The translations under genes and the position numbers were made by a program. Shown here piece after piece: positions 58,761 to 64,000 of a stretch of DNA of 64,000 nucleotides. The notes below the pieces were generated by a model, which made no database searches, was not told the origin of the DNA, and saw nothing but the letters and a program-made list of their open reading frames with translations. Position 1 is the first letter of the stretch, and the number at the start of each line of letters is the position of its first letter. Origin of the DNA: Andrena cerasifolii (Eukaryota > Arthropoda > Insecta > Hymenoptera > Andrenidae); assembly GCF_050908995.1 (NCBI RefSeq), contig NC_135120.1, forward strand, positions 19,543,433 through 19,607,432, in the 5' to 3' direction.

Positions 58761-61541
58761 CCCATCGCGATGACAAAGACGTCCAGGAGCTGGCTACCCT
58801 GTTACTCCACCTTCGTCGCCGCTCGCCCCTTCTCCGGGAGGGCCCCAGCGCGGCGGAAACGCGGGATAACCACGGGAACGGAAGCCGCTGCGGCTTTTTC
58901 TTCAGCCAGTGTGCGCGACTGCGACTTTTCTACCATCGCGATTCCCTTGTCCTCTGGTGCCGGTAAGAAACTCGACGCTGATTTCCATGGACGGAGGCGG
59001 GCGAATTATTTCCCTCGGATCCTTGCTTTTTTTTTTTAATTTTTTGCTGCCGGCGAGGGGCTATTCTTCGCAGGCTCTATCTTCGAGCATGATGTTCCTT
59101 CGCCTGGTTTAAGGCGCTCTTCCGCCAGGATACACTCTTCGTTCAGTTTTCCAATTCATTAACGTCGCGTGCTACATCTTCGTAGTTGCGCGCTAGTGTT
59201 AGCGCCAGATTCAGGCTTAGGTTTAAGCTCGTTTTTTCTTACTTTCTTATTCGCGCCTTTGTCGGTGTTCTGTGCAATAAATGCGTTTAAGGATGATAAT
59301 GATAATAATGTTCGTGACTTTTTCTTCTCGCTGCATTTGTGGTGAAGCGTGGTAGGTATCAGGGACAATGTTTTGAAAGTTGCATGGGTTGCTCCCGATC
59401 GCCTGTGGAATATTTGATGGAAAGGGGGCTGGATAATTAGAGGTGTACCGATAAACGATTCAGCAATGCGTAAGGGGCGCGTTCGCATGCCGATACATCG
59501 CGATTTATTGCCCTCCACCCGGGGGGATGGCCTGTAATTTCGAGAGACGAAGGCGGAAGTGGCCGGCGTAATGACGTGCACGACGAGCGTTCCTCGAGGC
59601 CAAGGTTTTTCGGTGCCACTTCATGGGAATTCGTCGAGGCTGTACTAACGACGCCTTAAACGATCGTGCGCGAAGAAATTTGCCCGCGTTACAAAACAGT
59701 TCCCGCTCCAGCGAGTGCCCGCTTCCGCCTTTAAACAATGAGATCTTTCTGAACGCGTCCACCAAACGGCGATAACTTTTCCCTTAATCGCACGGTTACG
59801 AATGTTTCACGGTGCTCTGTGCTCTCTCCAATCTTTTACTCCTTTTGTACACAGTTTAACGTAATTATAGAGTCTCCGGTGCGCGGGAAGGGTAATTCAA
59901 ATATTCACTGCGCGAAGGGTGAACCGCCAGAATACTTAATAATGTAGATTTTGTATAATCGACTATTAGTGAAAGCGAAGCTATTACTTCGAACCTGTTC
60001 TCCGTACTTCTTATTCAGAATCAGGTCTGATCCGAGTAAAGTCAGAACTCAGAAGTGGATTCTAAAGATTTTCTTATGAAAATTTCAGATTTTTCCAGAA
60101 ATTTATGGGTTATCCGATTCGCCCTAAGTTTCGGGGCGAATCGGATATTTCTAACTTCTTGATTTTCTGTTTGCAAAATAAACACTTTTAACTTTGATTT
60201 TATTTTCTACTATTAATCTTAAAGCCAAAGGTGTACTGGTCACGAAAATACAATACAAAATTAGATTTTTAATATTTGACTATTATTTTTTTACCGTCAA
60301 ACAAAAAGCGATCCGATTCGCCCCGGTCTACCCCACCGATTGTTTATTAGCTACCCCGACGAACACCACAAATCACAGCTCTACCTCAGCAGAAGTCCCA
60401 AGATCCCTCTAGGAAACAGTTTGTTAAACCAGACAACTCAACATCCATCCCGTTTCTCCGAGTTACGTAACGATAACCCCCTTTCAAACAACGGCAACCG
60501 ACGTATCTCTCTTTCTGTGGGGCAGCGATTTCGACAATTTTACAGCTGTCGTCGAATGGAACCTGCAGCGCAGCCCCGCGTCTTCGCTCGCCCGCGCGCT
60601 TTCACGCGGCGATGATTGCCCGCTCGGTCCGTATCGCGCGGCCGTAAATCCTTTACAGGCCGCCGTATATTCTATTCTGTAATCATACAGCGCTGAACAT
60701 TTTCACTTACCGCGGGGGCCGGCGATACTCCCGCGGCGCGGAGCCGCAGTTTCTATTTCTGCTTATAAATTCCGCTCGGCCGTACCGGCGAACTTTCTCC
60801 TCGCGGGAGTACTTCGAATTGATGGACACGGTGTACGTGCGGCCGAATGTCGGGGATATTTCATTCGGTTCGAGTGAAAACGTAGCCGGACAAGATAAAG
60901 CGAATTCGCGGGACACTTTGAGTATCCCTCCTCCCTGCGCAATATCGCTCCCTTTTCCGCCGGGGGACACCTTTGCGGGAGCGCAAGATTGGTATGTCAG
61001 ACGTGTTCACTTGGCGGAGATAACGCCGAGATAGAGAGGAAAGCGCGAATGTGGCTGGAACGCCAGTTGCAGGCCACGCAAGTATCTCACGCGTGGGACA
61101 AGTTAGTCTGATAGCCGGGACGAAGGTTTTAGTAGTAATTTAACGCGTCGAAAAAGTGATAAAAACTGGGAATGGTCAGACACAGTGAAGTGTCTTCAGA
61201 CTCCGCTGTTTCTGGAGAAATATCCGAGTTTTCGTGGGGGGATATTTGTGGCTGATTGGGTAACGACTAACCTCATTATCCTTTAACCATCGCTAGGTTT
61301 AAGCCTCTAAATAAACACTGTCCTATTTCTCCTGCAATAATCATAGATCATTCAGAGCCTCTAGAAGTAGGGACGCGATAAGACAAATATACATATGTAC
61401 CCAACACCCGTGAGTGATAAAATATGAATAGTATTATCTGACTGTATCCCACGGTTCAATCAGAAAGTTGCATCTCTTATAAACCGAGGAATACATTATC
61501 GACTTATCTTATCCTCACAGATTTCCGAATAGATGATAATT

Positions 61542-62121
61542 CAGCGTTTGCCAATCTTTTTTGAGTCACCCTTTTATAAATCTAATGAGGCAAAGAATAC
61601 ACAGTAAAAGTAGGTATTTCAGAATATAATTCTAACTTACAAGGGAACATCCCGAACCCGGAAATTCAAAACATTTTGAAACACTGTGAATATGTAGAGA
61701 ATTTCCTCCCGAATACAATGGATTTTTTTTGCTGCCCAAATTCACTCTAAGAGAGTGTAATTGACCCCTGAAAATCCGGTTATTCTCCGACTCTGTGTTA
61801 TAACTCAGGAAATATAAAATAAGTTTTTCACCAAATGCTAGATCTAATTAAAAGAAGTAACTTTTGTCTAAAAACTTTTTTCTATCTCTTACAGTTCGCG
61901 AGTTATAACACAAAATCGGGAAGTAGCCGAATTTTCAGGGGTTAATTTCACCCCCTTCGAGTGAATTTTGGCAGCAAACAAAAATTGCGTTGTAATCAGG
62001 AGGAAATCGCCTAAATATTCACAAAGTTTCAGAATTTTTTGACTTTTTGGGTTCAGGCTCTTCCCTTGTTAGTAATATTAAAAAAAAAAACACTTCTCGG
62101 CAAACAGATTGGTGATCACTG
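61542..62121. mobile_element. hAT-like MITE interrupted by a second element
   Basis: Starts CAGCGTTTGCCAATC and ends GATTGGTGATCACTG. TGATAATT is duplicated at 61534-61541 and 62122-62129. It is a diverged member of the 15890 family split by 61640-62068. Confidence 0.75.
61640..62068. mobile_element. PIF/Harbinger-like palindromic MITE, nested
   Basis: Starts CAAGGGAACATCCCGAACCC and ends with an inverted copy finishing TTCCCTTG. TTA is duplicated at 61637-61639 and 62069-62071. Ends are related to 1061-1829. Confidence 0.7.
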
Positions 62122-63822
62122 TGATAATTCATATAAAAAGCCTGTGAATTGAAGAAGGAAACTCATCCCAATCCGGACATTCTACACGCACGCCAAGAGT
62201 CGCGACGGTTTCCCCACGGAAAGCGATCTTCCGCGTCAGGAAGCAGCTGTTGCCGGCAAGAATGCATCAGTTTCCGAGGCTGGTAAACAAGCTATCGAAT
62301 CGCTTCGACACGATAGTCGCGGGCGAATCGATGCGCCCGAGCCCGGGACGCAACACCTATTCGTTTATAGGCGGCCCTGTGTGCCGACATCCACTGTGCA
62401 TTAAAACAAACCGTGGAGCAGTGGGCATCGAAGCTGCGAGAGTAGGGGGCGGACCGGGCTAAATTAATCATTTCCCAGCATTTTATCCCCACCTCAGCGT
62501 ATTTGCATACATTATCCGCTACCTCCGCAGTGCATCGTATCGCGCTTTCATTATCTCGCGGCTAACTGTCGCGTCCGAGTGATTTCCTCGCCTTCTACCT
62601 CTGGCAATTGGAACCCAATTTGTCGCATCGACTAGGCTTTGTCGATATCTGAGATATTCGAGGGCCCAGGTGGCCGTGAGATTGCTAGGAAGACTAGAAT
62701 CACATCAATACCGGAATCGAATCAATACTTCCATGCAGCATCGACCTTTGAATTATGCTGCTCCTCGGCGAACCTCTGTTCGCGGTGTTCTTTGTGCGCA
62801 GGAGTAGTTTTCAGACGCTATTTCCAGAGAACGAGTTACGCGGAATATATTCACGACTGTTTTATGTATATTCTTAGAAGAGAGACCGACGGGGACTCGC
62901 CGTAAGTATCCCACTGGCGCAATGATCGACACGTAATACATGACTGTGTAATGTCGAACGAGTTTTAGACGCTGGCTCGTGAAAGCGCGATCATATCGGG
63001 GATCGGAATCCAGCGTATTAAAGTTACGTTGCTGTGTCTAATTCGCCGGTAATGTTACGTAACGAATTAGAATGTAAGGAGGAAATCCTGTCTGCGTTTC
63101 TTCTGGGCTCCCGCCGCCAATCATGGCGCACGCTCCCATTTTCCAGGATTTCCCTGTTAGGGTGCCGAGAAATCTGTGTTCCTCCCCGCTCCAGGGCGAG
63201 GATCCAGCGATCTCCGTCGTCGATCGTTGCAGCGAGATATTACTTCCCGCGGCGCGCAAGCTCGGCAAACACCCGCGCGGCAAGTTCCACCCCCTTCGTC
63301 GGGAATATGATACATAAATTCCGTCAAGGTGCTTGCATATATTCAAAAGCGCTTTGAGCGGTCGAGTTCGAAAGCTAGCACGGTGCCCTGGTAGGAAAGT
63401 AAGCTCGCCACCCCCCCACCTCCCGTGCGTTCTCCCTTGTTCCCTTCGCGATCCTCCAACTAGGTCGTAACGCAGCAACCGCCGCACGGGGTGCTTTAAA
63501 CCGTCGAGTTTGTACGCTAGTATCCATACTTTCGCGTGTACAGTTCCACGCATCCTTCTCCACTCGACTTCTGAATTGCCGAGCCATCCGCCGTAATCTA
63601 CTTCGCGACGATACGCAAGCGCGATGCTGGCAACTACTTAAAAAAAAAATGGATCTTGAATCTTAATCTTCAATTCGATATCTATGAAAATGAAGGAGGC
63701 ATAAGTAATTGTAACAGATTTCCAGATATCACAGGGCTGGGATCACGGAGGGCTAGTTCAACCCCCAAACCAAAGTCACCTTGGCTGAAAATGTACAGCT
63801 TTGCTTGAATTAGCCGACAGAA

Positions 63823-64000
63823 CAGTGGCGCAACTCGAGGGAGCAAAAGGGCACCCTTCTCCCCCAAAGAAGGAGCTTCGTAAAAAGTAAAGTGGATTTT
63901 ATTCTTTAAAGAAATTATACTATCCACCTGATGAATTTTTATTGAATTTGCTTTGAAAATATTTTTATCCCTTCAACTCGACTCCCCTCAAGATTAAATC
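63823..64000. mobile_element. hAT-like MITE cut by the window edge
   Basis: Begins CAGTGGCGCAACTCGAGG. Its complement aligns with 4444-4650 over the GATTTAATCTTNNGGGGAG region. Confidence 0.55.

Larger units (their letters stand above)
56188..64000. other. Upstream E78 intron or 5' region; no confirmed gene
   Basis: The missing 5' coding exon(s) of E78 must lie here or beyond the right edge. I could not identify an exon with a phase-1 donor joining exon A. Contents are a palindromic element (56722-57796), a GC-rich block (57900-58760), nested transposons (61542-62121) and a truncated repeat at the right edge (63823-64000). Confidence 0.5.

Noticed and set aside
57893..58765. Minus-strand frame of 290 codons
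   Set aside because: Composition-driven in very GC-rich DNA; proline, serine and arginine rich without a domain, and overlapping plus frames are equally open.
1..64000. CRISPR arrays, rRNA genes, bacterial operons or phage
   Set aside because: No spaced direct repeats of the right kind, no rRNA sequence, and clear spliceosomal introns throughout; the DNA is animal nuclear DNA.

Overview
This window is eukaryotic and looks like an insect genome. I infer Hymenoptera (a bee, wasp or ant) from GC-patchy DNA, short 66-base introns beside very long ones, an ecdysone-pathway nuclear receptor and many small non-autonomous DNA transposons; the species cannot be named from the sequence. All gene models rest on reading both strands, matching splice phases and recalled protein families. 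No database search was run.

Layout. (1) 9,018-30,674, minus strand: 23 phase-consistent exons (1,758 codons) of an axonemal inner-arm dynein heavy chain of the DNAH1 type, running from the N-terminal tail through the linker and AAA1 to the AAA2 P-loop. The other half of the motor (rest of AAA2, AAA3-6, stalk, C-terminus) is not visible, so 1-9,017 is read as a long intron rich in transposon remnants. (2) 31,874-33,230, plus strand: a compact four-exon gene for a nine-finger C2H2 protein, very likely transcription factor IIIA. It is divergent from the dynein gene, with about 1.2 kb between the two start codons. (3) 33,231-42,015: no convincing gene; scattered transposon remnants, microsatellites and the probable 3' UTR of the next gene. 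(4) 42,016-56,187, minus strand: the DNA-binding and ligand-binding exons of nuclear receptor E78 (Eip78C, NR1E). A 10.8-kb intron splits the two zinc modules and holds two candidate alternative first exons whose splice phase would skip the second zinc module. (5) 56,188-64,000: probable upstream E78 intron or 5' region with a 1.07-kb palindromic element, a very GC-rich block and a nested transposon pair.

The three genes do not form a pathway: a ciliary/flagellar motor, a 5S rRNA transcription factor and an ecdysone-response receptor. The most striking non-genic feature is the density of small DNA transposons, many with readable target-site duplications: hAT-like (8 bp), PIF/Harbinger-like (TWA), piggyBac-like (TTAA) and TA-flanked. 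Several are near-complete palindromes of 0.4-1.1 kb, most lying inside dynein and E78 introns.
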